Notes: a model not told the origin generated them from the letters alone. Shown: positions 21,487-34,567, numbered from the stretch's first letter. The stretch: DNA of 64,000 nucleotides from Isoetes taiwanensis (GCA_021234155.1 JAJEKV010000005.1:11154572-11218571), one strand, 5' to 3'. A program made the numbers and translations.

Positions 21487-24250
21487 GTTAAAAGCATGGC
21501 TCAGGAAGTTGTCGATCCTATAAGTGCCCTGTTTTAAAGGGTCTTGAGCTTGATCTTTAAAAGATCTTGAGCTTGCAATTTAGATTCATCGATTTAAGAA
21601 ACCTTATAAAACTGAATAGACGATCTAGCTAAATAGCCTCAAATGCTTCCACAAAAAAAGTTCAAATGCTTTTAAACATGTACAACCATAGAGCAGAGAT
21701 GTAGCTTATTGCATGCTTCATGTTTGTAAGCATGATACATGGCAAGAAAAGCACTACTAAAGCGCCATTTTTCCATAATGTCTTTATGCATCTATACTGC
21801 ATTTAATGACTTTGTAGAATAAGATACATAAGGTGTATGTATCAGATCTAATATAAACTACATCTAATAAGTGCACTGTAAACATAGAAAACCTTCTACA
21901 TTTCATGTGTATAATTTACAAAAAAGATATAGAGATGCTACAACAAAATTGTTGCTTGAAACGTCCAGTGCTATAGTTCAAATTCTGGTTGGAAACCCGT
22001 AATCAGCATTGGAACATAGATATCAGTCCACATCTTAATAACTCGACTTTAAATATTAATACCTCCTTTAGAATGCCAGCAACGTGGTTGTTGGAAGTGA
22101 AGAAATAAAATGGAGAGCCTTCCTGTAAATTTAATCTAAGTTAAACAAATCTGGCACATAAGCAAATGTCTACCTCCTCTAGAAATTCCATTAAGTCTAT
22201 CTCCCGACTTGAAGAAAAGTTTACAATTTGTTGCCTGTCCAGAGTTTATAGAAAAGCAAAGAAAGCTATTATCATCTTTCTGCCATTTCATCATCCGTGA
22301 AGACATATCCTGTTATGACCATTCCCAATTGTTATTTATCATATCTAATTCTAACTTAAACAATTTGAATGTCAAGTAGAATATCAGATTCAGCTTGCTT
22401 GATGCAACCATTCTCAGTGCATTCAAGTTATACATTCCTTTCCTCTAAGCATTAGGAAGAATGGTTTATGAGCAAAGAATTAAGTTCATGAATCTCTAAC
22501 CATGTTGTATATTAAGCAAACTGCAAAGCCAGATGGAAATCATAAAGAAATAACAGAAATAGAAGATAGGGAAAGAAATAGAAACGAAGTAGCTTATTAC
22601 CTCGGACCATTTTACAGCTTGGTGAATTGTTTTAATAATTCATATAATCCTACATGAAACAAAAACTCAAACTTTAGGCTTTGTAACTTCACATAGACAT
22701 ATAAACAGCTTCGAAAATGCCATCAATAATTTTTGTTACGGTCAGGATCAGGAATAATGAACCTTGGATTGTGCTGGTTGTTGCATGAAGCTCTCCATTC
22801 TGGGCTAAATGTTACATTTGGCTTTCACCATCTTATTTGATCCTTTAGCACAATGCTGCATCCACACCAACAAAACAATTAGCCCATCATGCTCCTGCAT
22901 CCCAACCTAATGCACAATTAACTACACAGTAGATAGTCAATTTTCATAGAACAGTCAGGGCTAAAATAAAGCTTTCCACCAAATCTGAGAGAATGGCATG
23001 ACCCTCGTTGCTACATCTTCTCCACCACCAATGGTTATAGTAAAATCCTTGTCCTGCAAACCTGCCAGCCATGCACGCAAGGGCTCAGAGAAGCTGAATG
23101 TATATGCTTGAATATATATGGCAAAGACTTTCACATAGCATATCCTATGACTTTAACATAGTAGAAATGCTCAAGGCAATGACGGTAGATTACATGAACT
23201 ACAATATTGCTGCACAATGTTGTAAAAACAACTACGTAGATGTGTCAATACATTCCTATTGGCAGTTGATATGGGACTTGAAGGACTTCCTGTGAGATTC
23301 TTCACTCACATTCAGGCCATTCTGATGATGGATTCTACCAGAGCTACTTTCAAATATCGACTCTAAGAAGGGACCAAATTTGCCAAAGTAACCATAGAGC
23401 TTTTTGAATACAAATAAATATAAAGTTTTTGGTGCCTAAAACAATTATTCTAGAGAATTGCTCCTAGCTAGGCAAGCTCAGGACAAAGAATGCAAGGCTA
23501 AGTTCCAGACTTGAGATGCAAATAACCATATGTGTTGCAGTTGCTAAACGTGCCACAATTCTTCACGATGTCTTATGGCTATATTATGAACTAAATTTAA
23601 ATACTAAATACTTATCTGGAACCATATCCAGCACTTCCTATTTATTTATGCAAAAATCACTGCATTGGCAAATATTAAGGGGATAGCTGGAGCAATAGCT
23701 GCACCTAAAAGAAGCCAATCTAGGGGTGCTTGGGGCAGTTTGTCGGGTGCTTGCTCCACTTGCTTGCACAGTCAACCATTCTAGCAATGCCTCATACCAG
23801 AATCTTGAATGCATGGACGAATCTTGTTGGGCAGATTACATGGCTGTTCTACTATTCTAGCACTATGAACTGCTTTGATTGGACAGTCAAAATGGGAAAT
23901 ACCTCTTCCAGAGAGTGTATGTCAAGATTGCAAGGCTCCACTATGATGACTATACCCCAGAGCCGGATGGGTTCTATATGCCTATGCATAAAAACTACGT
24001 ACCAACAAATATTAGATTCGCTTAAAACTCCGGCATGTGTGGTCAATCAGGAGCCAAAGAACTCTATTTGCAACAACCTTAAGAATATGTTGCATAGGCA
24101 AAAACCTCCCAGTAAGTCATGGAACACTATCAAGGAGCTAGGGATTGCTAATGAAAGCTAAAGATATTGTTAACCAACAACAACCATATGCATCCCCCAT
24201 TACAGTTACAACAACATTAAGACGTACTACAATTATTTGGCAAATTGGGC
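21487..24250. other. Non-coding, with a few weak exon-like stretches
   Basis: No gene can be assigned. Minus-strand open stretches at about 23100-22970 (DKDFTITIGGGEDVA) and 23720-23650 (DWLLLGAAIAPAIPLIFANA, ending in TAA) look protein-like but lack clear partners. A plus-strand frame at 23730-24161 has no recognisable domain. Confidence 0.35.
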
Positions 24251-24258
24251 AGTTGGCA

Positions 24259-24971
24259 CAGTGTTCCACAGATGCGCGCATCTTAAGATAAGATTCTTAA
24301 GATGTGGATGTGGCGCATCGACACGCATCTTAAGTCAGATGCGTCACACTTTTTGTTGTAAATTTTTTTTTTTTGTTCTAACCTATTTCTATGGTTCCGA
24401 AATGATGTGGGCTGCGCCAAAAGCTCCTTCCGAGCTATTTTCATGATCTGGCTCGGGCCAATCTATCCGGATCCTCGGCCAAATACAGGTCGGCTGTCGG
24501 CACATAACATACTACAAACATCGGCCTTTGTCGCGGAATCTGAGGTAGCATCCATTTCGGCAGTAGTAGCGGTAGGTGCGACCACAATACAAGCATTTCG
24601 CAGCCATTTCGCAGCCAGTGTTCCATCCATTTCGCAAATCACAGATTTGTCTACTGAGCTGTAATCAAGTAGATTTGTCTACTCTGTACCAGTGTTCCAG
24701 AACACAATACAACCATTGCGCAGCCATTTCGCAGGTAGCAGCCACAAACAATACAACCATTTTCGCAGGTAGCAGCAGAGCAGGTAAATTTTAAATAGAT
24801 AGCTTATTAAGGTATCTATGGCTGCTTATTAAGGTATTTGCCATCTTTTTTTTTTTTTTTTTTTTTTTACAAACGCATCTTAACGCACTAAAAATCTTAG
24901 ATGCTTAGATGCTTAAGATGCTCAGATGTGTCGCATCTAACGCATCTCTCTTAAGATGCGTTTGAACACTG
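24259..24971. mobile_element. Complete 713-bp non-autonomous hAT element
   Basis: The element begins CAGTGTTC and ends GAACACTG and is flanked by a perfect 8-bp target duplication, AGTTGGCA (24251-24258 and 24972-24979). Subterminal zones of about 90 bp at both ends are packed with GATGCG / CATCTTAAGATG motifs in both orientations, presumably transposase binding sites. The interior has two long T-runs (24362 and 24847 region) and a GC-richer core (24400-24790) repeating CATTTCGCAG. There is no transposase. Intact ends and TSD suggest fairly recent movement. Confidence 0.92.
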
Positions 24972-24979
24972 AGTTGGCA

Positions 24980-27900
24980 TGTGACTTGTATTCATTCCCA
25001 GCAAGTACAGAGATAGTGAGTAGGGTTTGTATCTCACCTGCTAAATGCAGAACTTGTCCCAAGTATAGCTCTCCTTGAGGAAGTGCTCAGCAGTTCTGCA
25101 TGCTCAACATCAAATCTACTCTTGGCATTTCATTTCGCTGGTTCATTTTGTGCTTCCTGTCAACCAACATCAGCATTCTGGTAATTACCAAACTAAACTT
25201 AAAATCTCGATTGCACTGCATCCTTCTGTCATTTTTAGAACTTGCTACATGAATGGTCGGATCTGAGAAAGAAGCGAATGCATGCAAAGAATCGAATTGA
25301 GAGAAATAAATGCCATCTATACTCCATTAAGATTTTGAGTAAACTGTGAGAAGTCAATGTTGTCTGCTCTTACATGGGATCTCAAATCAATGACATACTT
25401 ATGAGCCAATTTAGGTTTCCCTCAACCACATGGATATTCAAAACACTGGAGTAACAAACAATAATATCTGCAACAATGAAAACATCCAGTAGCCTACTTT
25501 TCCATGCACTAAAGACGAAGCAAATACACAAACTAATTGAATCGTTTCTCCATCCAAAGACAGATAATGCAATAAGGGCAAGTATTATGATTGCAAGAGG
25601 ACTTACACAGCAACTGCACCTTTCTGATTCTAACCGAGGAACAAATAGTGGAGCGAAATCTCCTTCCTTGCATGTGGAGCGAAATCTCCTTCCTTGCAAC
25701 TGCACCTTTCTGATTCTAACCGAGGAACAAATAGTGGAACGAAATCTCCTTCCTTGCATGTGCATGCCGAGATGGCAAGGGAAATTAGAGATAAAGTTAG
25801 GGATGCATACAATCATGAAGGAACACCATATATCTGAAGGAATACTTGCCTACGAACACAGAAGAATGAATCTGGGCCGAAAACTTGGGCAGAAAACGAA
25901 AATTGGATACTGCAATCTAGGGTTTAATTAGATAGCATCGAACGATTCTTCAGTATGATGGCAGAACCGATCCTTCCATATGACGAATCTGGCAAGAAGA
26001 AATCCACGGCACTGACGGGAACGCCGGAAACCCCTTCCAAACATCGCAGAAAATAAAACTCTCTACTCCAAACTGCTAACATCATCGCCATCATCTCTGC
26101 TAAAAATTACATGCAATATCTGGAAGGATCTGTGTCCTACATGCCGGGGAATCCGCCAAGAGAGGGTTAACCCAGAAATCTGAACTTCCCAGGAAAATAC
26201 ACAACCCCGATTTTTGGAATACTGAATTTTTTTCCCGGGGACTAAAAACCTTGAAACCTTAGAAAATTAACCTTAAAAAAATTCCAAAAACTTTTCGGGA
26301 CCTCGGAAAAACCGAATTTAAACAATACAATAGGATATCTCATTAATATATCAAGCATGCCACTATGTCATATGCTGCTGTTTATGATAACCTATAGCTA
26401 GCTTCAATGAATCTACCTCTTACCCAATCCTTACTGTAAACATCTTGATAAAATATGTTATCAAGCATACAACCATGCCAAAGTTATCACCAGGCTCTGA
26501 TGCACTGTACAAATGTTTTTTGAAGGACAAGCACAACAATACACAAGGGGATAGGCAGAGCGCTCAATACATCCACATGTACAAGAAGGGAACACTGTTA
26601 AATATGTGACCCATAAAGTAGCAGCCTATTTAACAACACGAGATGTCAGCATGGAGTTGCTTCACTCCAAGATCAGCATCGTCTTCACAACGGACACAGA
26701 CCCAGGGCTTACTCATGTCCAGGTCAAAACATGATAATAAGGTCCAAATATTCACCTGCATAATGCGGGAACAAGCAAATCCAAAAAATTTGCAGCTCTT
26801 TCCTCCGCTAAAATCTGCAAAGTATTGATCATGGTACAATCAGGATTCAATCACTTCCTAGCATAAATGAAAAGGAAGAAGTTTGTCTGTAAACACCAAT
26901 GGTTTACCAATATAATATGCAGTTGCCGAGCTTCTCCTAGTCTTACCACACTTGTCCATTCTCGCAACTCAGACAGAACAAGATGGAGCAATTGGCCCAG
27001 TGACTCCTGCCACGAATAATGCGTCTAGGAGTTAACGCACATAAAGATCAATTGTTTTAAATAAGAGCGGCGTTTTTGTACCTGGACGATCATACATAAT
27101 CCTCTTTGCGGTCTTCCCTTGAAAGGTGTAGAACGGAGGAACTCATTATCCAATGAGCACTTTCTATTGCTTAATTCTTCAAGATTCTTCTCTTATTGCA
27201 GCTGCACATAAAAGGGAAGCATGAAATATTGTAAAACAGCATAAAATGCCCTGAAATACTGATTTTCTAGTATTTTTACATGAGATCTAATGAACCCTGA
27301 GACAATTGAAGCTTTTGAAAATGAAAAGCAAGATATTGTCATGTGGAAACATGAAAAATTCGTGAAAACCAATCCATGTGTGTTAGCAGCAGTTTTCACC
27401 AATCCATGTGTATTATCGGCAGTTTTCACATTGTAGAGAGCATATCTAACTCTATTGACACATGTTGTGGAGGGGTTCCTCAGTCATAGAGCCAAGCTAT
27501 TATTCTTATCTATTGTAATGTTCTGTTTCTCACATCTTCAGAATGCCGATCAAATTTAAAAAGAATGACACTTGTGTTGTATAAATCCTGATGCAGACTC
27601 GTTGGTTATGTCTAAGATATGGGTTTGATAGGCCTGAGGTTCAGGAGAAGGCATGAAGGGCACAAGACCATACTGAAAACCACTAAAACAGAAGGGCGAG
27701 ACAAAAGGTTGAGGGAAGGACATCAGACCTGCAAGGAGCGGGACCACGCATCACTCACTCGACCCACATCATCGAGCACCAGACTACAGCACCAGATACC
27801 AGCTAAAACCTAGCCCTAGATTTGAATCAAGAATAAAATACTGAAACAGAATGCAAAGAAACCTGCAATACCTGGAATAGCTGGAATGAACAGTGTGGAG

Positions 27901-28161
27901 ATGAATCTGCTAGAAAGGCTAGAAAGGTAAAAACGAAGCTGGAAATACAAGGATACAATGCCCCTTTCGTCAGATAGATCAAGCTCCCCAAATCGATCAT
28001 CTACGGAATCTCTCCTTCCCGCCTTTCTCCCTTCACGTTGAAAGCTGGAAAATGAATGGTGTAGACATATGGGCTCCCGACCGTATACGGTCGACCAAGG
28101 CAATAAAAAACCCTAAACGTGCACTCACTTGATCAATACGTGTACTCTAGTGCACCACCCT
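24980..28161. other. Non-coding with further 2-copy duplications
   Basis: An 87-bp duplication with an inner 20-bp repeat lies at 25611-25763, and a 30-bp duplication at 27368-27427. A palindrome GACCGTATACGGTC lies near 28079. No gene can be supported. Confidence 0.45.
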
Positions 28162-28510
28162 TGTGTATAACACAAATATGGTTCTATATAATGTGCATTA
28201 TACACTTATTGGATGATTGCCAATTGTGCCCAACTTTGTTTGGCACCTCCAAGCACATTAGCAGCAAATAACACACACACGTTTTTCTATTATTATTTAA
28301 TAGAAATCATTTTGATAGTCCTAGTGCTTTCGCTTATATTTGTACCATGAGCTTCAATTCAAACTTTAATTTTATAACCATTAGGATAACTTCCAAATAA
28401 ATACGTTCACTAGGATAATATTTGTTTTTTCGAAAAAAAAAAAAAAAAAGAGAGAGAAGGTGTCCAGGTTCCAAAAAAAAAAAAAAAAAAAAGGGTGTCC
28501 AGGTACAATG
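28162..28510 (+). repeat. Dispersed repeat X, copy A
   Basis: From TGTATAACACAAATATGG to AAGGTGTCCAGGT, this segment is about 93% identical by eye to 45328-45640. A poly(A) tract ends the first about 270 bp, and AAGGTGTCCAGGT is duplicated on either side of a second A-run. The first part may therefore be a poly(A) retroposon joined to the rest of repeat X. Confidence 0.8.
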
Positions 28511-29275
28511 CAGGGAAAATTTTAAGGGACCTATAATTTTGTATCAGTATAATGAATTGGCCATTCCTTGTAAAATATGCCCCCAAAAGTGTAGCCTGAA
28601 CTGGCCATTTTTCCTATGTTTTTCTAATGTGGCTGCAACCCAATTGGCGATTTTTGAACCAAATATCTAATAATGTGTAGCTTAAATGGTGATTTTTAGC
28701 TAGATTCTTATTAAATATAGTGCTAGTTGCCCAAACATAAAGAAGTCGCTACCCTATATAAATGTTTTTAAGTTACATGTATGAATTTGAATTCATACCC
28801 TATGTATCTCAATAATCCCATCGATCCGAGCCATCGGATCGGCATTCTCGAATGAGCGAGCATGCATCTCTTGCATGCATGCATTGCATGCATTTTTTGT
28901 GGCTCTGGTTCATTTGGGATCGCTATTTCTTGCAGCCTCTTCATCGACTTCTCATCGACGTTTTCTCCTCTCTCAGCAGTTTTCTTGACTCCCACCCACC
29001 CTCCCTCGCTTAATGTGTATATTATTGTAAATGTTGTTTTTGTTATGTGGTTCGCATGACCAGCCCCTCGCTTTTTCGAGGTTGTTTTTTGTCGCGTGGC
29101 ATGCGTGACCAGCTTCTCGCTTTCCGAGGTTGTTGTTTTCTTATCTTCGCGTTCTAGTTTGTTGATGTGCAGGTACAACGGGATGCGCGACTCCGTCTTC
29201 TTCAGGCTTCGTGGGTTTCTTTGTGGAAGCGTTTGTTTTTGCAGCCTTACGTTGTGTCCAAGCCCCTTGTAGAGG
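28511..29275. other. Non-coding; ~50-bp tandem duplication with hairpins
   Basis: At about 29045-29135 a unit containing GCATGACCAGC..CTCGCTTT..CGAGGTTGTT occurs twice; each copy can form a CCTCG/CGAGG hairpin. No gene seen. Confidence 0.5.
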
Positions 29276-29454
29276 GCTTATCACTAGGGTTTTTTCTTGA
29301 AAACCCGAAAGGGCGAGGTTTTTTAATCCCGGTGATAAGCTCTCTGCAAGTACACTTAACCGACATCTGTAGAAGTTTTTTGGGGTGCAGATGATATAAC
29401 TGGATATTCCCTATGTTTTTTCATTGTGGGTAGCTGCATATGCAAGCTACCCAC
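29276..29454 (+). other. LINE-like 3' hairpin element on plus strand
   Basis: A 9-bp stem, GCTTATCAC (29276-29284) with GTGATAAGC (29332-29340), encloses AGGGTTTTTT, GAAAACCC and GGTTTTTTAATCC. This is the same layout as the hairpins before the tails of the minus-strand LINEs at 29.6 and 31.8 kb. Further on, GTGGGTAGCT (29426-29435) pairs perfectly with 29445-29454 around a palindromic loop. Probably the end of another LINE copy. Confidence 0.5.
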
Positions 29455-29481
29455 TCTCAACTATTGTAGAATTCTACTGAG

Positions 29482-29512
29482 ATGAATAGAATAGAATAGA
29501 ATAGAATAGAAT
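29482..29512 (-). repeat. (AATAG)n LINE tail
   Basis: About six pentamer units terminate the minus-strand LINE that follows. The pentamer is the same as at 10611. Confidence 0.8.
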
Positions 29513-30940
29513 ATGATTTTATCATCCACGGAGACCAACTGGCCTATGGGACCCAAGTACAAAGAGAGAGCAGCAGGCGTATTACTACCGAGGATTAAAA
29601 ACCCCGCGGAAGGGTTTTCGGGAGGAAAACCTTAGTAGCAATAAGAATCTTTGACATACCGCACGATTATATACATAATCACAAGTACGGTGAGGTTAAT
29701 GCCGGACGGGGGCATAAGCGAAGTCCACAGATACATTACCTCCCGGAGGTAATGATCCCAACAAGCCTACCGAGGCCGCGTGCTCATAGCTCATGCAAGG
29801 CCCGATGGGGCACAACTAACCGAGCATACCTAGCCGGATATGCTCCCTCGCACGGACAGGCACGGAGGGCGTGACTTTCATCCTCAATGGCCTCGTTGAC
29901 AAAGATCGCATGGACTCGCCCTCACGCTGCTCCTCGAATCCATCTCCCTGTCTCAATGCAGAGGTGGTGTGCACTGCGCGAATGGGAAGCAATCACCTGC
30001 GCGCTTTTTCATGGGTAGATGGGTGCACAGTAGTGGTGTGGGCCCCTCGCGAGCATGGGATTAACTTCTTTGTCGATAATTTGCCACCTTCACATGTGAC
30101 GGGGCCTCTGCATCCCAAAGCTTGGCCATAAAGCAAGCATCAAGAAATCTTTGCTTCAAGGCAGCGTGTTCCTTCGGTGTATGCACGGGTCCACATCGTG
30201 TGCTGCCGCACATTCCATAGCGAGAACCACCGGGCTTGCTTGTCTTTCCAAAGAAGCTTTGAGTCGATGCGGGCCCATCGCCACCGCCAAAGCAAGGTTG
30301 GGCAGCGGGCTTCATCCATAGCCACCACCTTACGGAAGTAAATAATGTGACGTTCGGTGCAGCCCTCAGTAATGGAAGGAAGCCTGTCTCTGGAGCAAGA
30401 TCCGATATGGGACCGTGGATTTCACTCCCGGTGCGGGGCCAAGAAGGCCTTCTCAGACTGCTCTAGATCGTTCCAAGTGGTGAGGGATATCACCGCCCCC
30501 ACATACGCCCCATAGAGGAGGACGGTTCAATCAAGGCCACGAACAAGTGTGCTGGTGACCCCATGCATACTGACTCGCCTTGGATTGTTGTTTTGCATTG
30601 CATACGGGGCTTTCCGACTGCGGTGACCCGTAACGATGGATGCATCCCAATGTGTGGTAGTAGAAAACTCAATGCCCAAATACTTATAAGACTGAGCCAC
30701 CTCCACTACCTGTCCCTGGTAAATGAATGAGGGAAGGCGTGGGTGCCGGGATGATGGGACCAGCAGCACCCTTGTCTTGGCCAAGTTAACTCTCATGTCA
30801 GTGAATTGGCAGAAAGTGTCCAAAGCATCCAGGTGGCGTTGCATGTCCTCTGGGGTATATGCGAGCAGGTCAACATCATCAGCATATATGAGTGAAAAGC
30901 CTAGTTTGATACCAGGTAGGGGAAGGGCTTATCCCTGCTT
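29513..30940 (-). mobile_element. 5'-truncated LINE (RT to 3' end)
   Basis: Read on the minus strand from 30930: LIYADDVDLLAYT carries the reverse-transcriptase YADD catalytic motif (about 30897-30860), followed by FCQFTDMRVNLAKTRVLL and the SYKYLGIEF thumb motif. Further 3' is the AIEDESH part of the zinc-binding tail (about 29905-29880), the conserved 3' hairpin (29642-29581) and the pentamer tail. Frameshifts occur between blocks. A palm-domain fragment to the 3' end, 5' truncated. Confidence 0.85.
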
Positions 30941-31588
30941 AGTTTGACAGTTTGGCGTCTTTTTTCATATTGGGACATGTTCTTCCTCGATCTTGTCCCT
31001 TTTTTTGCCATCCTTCAGCCTTCGACCTCGGTCCCATTTTGATAAGGAAGTTCTCTTTTTGTCGGGAGCTTTTGTCTGTTTTCATGCGAGCCCTTCGAGA
31101 ATGCACAGATTGCTAGTAGGGAGAATCGGAAATCAGATGCCGGAGTCTTCATAAAGAGGATTGAAAAGTGCCTCGACGTTTGATTTTTCAAAAGAGAGAG
31201 ATTATTCTTCATTGGTAGATATATTTAGAAATAAAAATTTCTAATAATGTTGACCCCCCATGAGTGACGAATTTATGAGGGGGCCTCTGAATGAGTTAAG
31301 ATTTGGCGAACTTAAGGCATTAGAGGATTTGGCCAAGTGGCCTAAATGGCCATTCCATAAGCATATCTAGTTCTCACTTGGGACTAAATTGGTCCCAAAG
31401 TCAATACCACTCCAATTAGCAAACATCTAATTGGCCATTCTAATGTCATAATAGGCAATAAAGTGCCATGAAATGGCGAATCTACAGGTAGCCAGTAGGT
31501 AAGGCATCCTACTTAAGCCAGCCGTCGCATTTTGTCTGAACCTGTAATTTGTGGCCAAATGGCCCGCCGGGGCCACTAAAATTTTCGC
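30941..31588. other. Intergenic, no gene recognised
   Basis: Scattered TGGCC / GGCCA words (31300-31580) but no ordered repeat; no gene. Confidence 0.45.
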
Positions 31589-31676
31589 TGGTACAATGGA
31601 TTGCCCTACGTAGTCGAAAAACAGCTAATTCCCAAACTATAGCCTTGCTTGAATGATCTTATCAATCGAAAGTAAG
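31589..31676. repeat. Repeat X, left half interrupted by LINE
   Basis: Matches 43299-43383 and 45636-45724 (GGTACAATGGATTG ... CAATCGAAAGTAAG) and stops exactly where the LINE tail begins. The missing continuation, AGAGGATGCAAGTTGC, resumes at about 42124. Confidence 0.88.
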
Positions 31677-34254
31677 GAAGGAAGGAAGGAAGGTATTTTT
31701 ATCGTCCACGGAGACCAATCGGTCTATGGGACCCAATACAAAAGCGCAGCAAGCGGATTACTACCCGGATTAAAAAACCCCTGCCCCGAAGGTTTTCGAG
31801 GGAAAAACTGTGGCAGCAATCAGCCTGTTGACAAACTGTCCTAATATATAAAATGCAAAAAACACACAAATATATACACTCATGCACCGCACCCGTAGTG
31901 CCTAATCAGCGGGCAGCCAGGCGGGGGCAAAGGTGAGCTCGCGAGTCAATACCTCTTGAAATGTACGACGGGCACGCATCTTGACGGCGGTGTGTTCATC
32001 GGCAAATGTAGGGGCAAGTCCGCCGCATTACTAAGGAAGCGTGATCGACCCGGTCCGGACCGAACACCGGGCAACTCTCAAAGTGTGAGACTCATCCTCA
32101 ATGGCACCCGTTTGACAAAGACTCGACAGAGGTCTGTCTGGCGGCGGGCTCCCCAATCCACCGCCTGCCTCGTCGCGAAGATGGTGGACACTGTGCGAAT
32201 GGAGGCAATGAGTCCAAAGCTTTTCGAGGGCAATTTGGAACGCAGTAGAGCCGTGGGCCCAGGCTAACACGGGTTGATGTGCTCTCCCTTGTAATGGGCG
32301 TTTTGACCTCGCTTTAGAGCGTAGGGGTCCCGAGCTTGCCAAGGAAAGCAAGCGCCCGGTACTCCCGCAGGCCGCCACGATCGGCCTCTGTGGTCCACCA
32401 GACGCACTTTGTTCCTCGCACGTTCCATCACGGCAAACCACCGATCTCTTACCCCTCCAACGGGCCCCGAGCGGCTAGGGCCCATTGCCACGGCGTAAGC
32501 TGCAAAGGGAGCCGAGCATCCCCATGGTAACAACTTTTCGAAAATAGACAATGTGTATCAAATTTACCGGGGCGCAAGAATCCAGTTTCCGCAGTAATCC
32601 CGATGGGGATCAAGGTTTCACCCCAAGTGCCCGCGCTAAAAATGCCTTTCGCACTGCTCCAAGTCATTCCAGTCGCCAAAGAGACGACTGGCCCCCCAAA
32701 CCTCGACTTCAGCATAAAAGGACAGCTTCGACCGGCCCAAACAGATGTGACCGATGGCCCCAATCATAGAGCTCGCCTGGTGATCTGCTTGTTCTCAAGA
32801 TGGCATAAAGCGCTTTCCAGCCTGCCGCCATCTCCCAAGCGGATAGACGCCTCCCAACAGAGCGTAGGAGGGGAACTCCACCCCTAGGTATTTGTAGGGT
32901 GGGCGTGACCTCCACAAAGCTGTCCCCCGATATGTGAGTGCGTGGGAGGCGTGGGGGTGGCGTGAAGAGGATATGAGAACCACCCCGGTCTTGGCTAGAT
33001 TCACGCGCATGTCAGAGGCGACGTAATGTGTCTAGGGCATCCGGATGAGACCGCATAGTCGGGTGTGGGCGGAAAGGTCAACATCGTCGCGATAAATGAG
33101 ATGGCGGATGACCTGGTGCAAAAGTCTGTATGCCATCCCCCATGCTTTCGAAGCCGGGCTCTAACCGATCAATGTAGAGGCCAAAAGTGTTGGTGAGAGG
33201 GGCAACCCCTGGGACCGATACTACCGGTGAATGCTTGGCCCGTCGGCCACATCCCGCCAAAACAACTCTCATACGTATATGGCATTACGCACTGGGCAGC
33301 GGCAGCCTCGCGGTTGTCGCATCCTAGCCCATAGCTTTTCCGGAGGACCGTATCAAAAAGCCTTTGCGAAGTCCACAGCAAACAATACAAGTCCTCGCCG
33401 ATGGTTCCAACTGTCTTCAATCGGCCCGCGCGGTGTAAAGATATGGTCAATCGTTGAGTGGCGGGTCTAAAGCCCGCTTGTGTGAGGGCTTTCGACATCT
33501 CGCCGCCCGCCCAAATGTGGGTCAATCGCCGCCGAGAATGCCAGCCAACGCTTTGGCAAAACCGAACCGACCATGATCGCTTTGGTAATTGGCCTGACGG
33601 TGTGGGTCGCCCAACCTTGTGAATGGGAACAACCCCGCTTGTGGTCCATTGTCTGGGAAACCTTCCCGCAATGCGCTGAACGTGGTAGTGAGGATCGGCA
33701 CCGCCGGGCCGCCACGCCCATTTGAGTAACTTCTACCAAGATACCATCGAGGTCACCGCCTTCCCATTAGCTTAAAAAGCTTTTTAAGTTGCGTGCCCCC
33801 GCACAACATCCTCCTCCTTTTTAGGAGAACCAATGGGGGCCATCCATTGGGGGTATGGGCGTCTGGCGCCCCCGGTGGGTCATAGAGCCGCCGTAATACC
33901 GTTCCCACCGCCCGGTGTGATGTCCCCTGGTAAGGTCGGGCTGGCCTTCAAGCACTCAAGGCCAAAAGGTTCGGAGGATGAGTGTCCGCCAGGCGAACAT
34001 CTCCCTCTCGATGCGGCAAGGTACCGCGCCCTTGTCTCCTTCCGGGGATGGGTACCTGCATTTGGATCCGAGAATGTGGAAGCCTGCCGAAACTGCATCT
34101 TTACACCCGCATCAAAGCATCGGTTATGCGGAAATGTTCTGACGACCACGGCTGACGGAGGGGTGCGCCAAAGCACATCATTTGCATCCTGTAATAGCGA
34201 AGTCGGTGATCTGTCTGCTGCTCTAGTGTGGGGGTCCTTGAGAATTGCTTTGGA
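31677..34254 (-). mobile_element. LINE, 3' part (distal half of a split copy)
   Basis: The tail (GAAG)n lies at 31677-31692, with the 3' hairpin at 31757-31820 and CQTGAIEDESH (zinc tail) near 32130-32070. RT motifs are damaged: MRVNLAKTGVVL and YKYLGVEF (33010-32880), and the catalytic YADD has become YRDD (about 33095). QAGFRPATQRLTIS and the AFDTV-like block lie at 33480-33350; upstream connecting sequence (VKMQFRQAS, KETRARYLAA) reaches 34254. Many frameshifts. Its 5' continuation is at 41983-42123, on the far side of the inserted 7.7-kb segment. Confidence 0.85.
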
Positions 34255-34567
34255 GGGTGAAAGTATCTTTGGTGGGTATCAAATACGCCGGTCTTGAACC
34301 CGGCCACCGGCACCTTCATACTATTTTTTCCACCCTTCACCAATTGAAGTCTAACCTATGCTATGCCCGTCACTTCACATAGGGCGTAATTTCGTTTCAA
34401 TCATAAACCTTCACTAACCGTAACTAATGATTTGTGACCGAAGGGATTTTGAATTTGTAATTTGCAACCGTGCTTCCCCCACCTTTTGCTACTCAGGCCA
34501 AATAGCCCATGGAGAAGAAGCTCGAATTTCCGCATTCACTCTAGTATTCCAAAACTCAAACGCACTA

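Noticed and set aside
23730-24161. 143-codon plus-strand frame as a protein gene
   Set aside because: Composition unlike a folded protein, no motif, and other frames and the opposite strand in the same interval look equally or more protein-like.
26630-26839. Minus-strand Cys-containing frame as a gene
   Set aside because: A single 69-codon frame with no recognisable domain, no clear splice partners and no conserved motif.
33833-34297. 154-codon plus-strand open frame
   Set aside because: Lies opposite the LINE connecting region, whose minus-strand translation has recognisable LINE-type sequence (VKMQFRQAS, RARYLAA).
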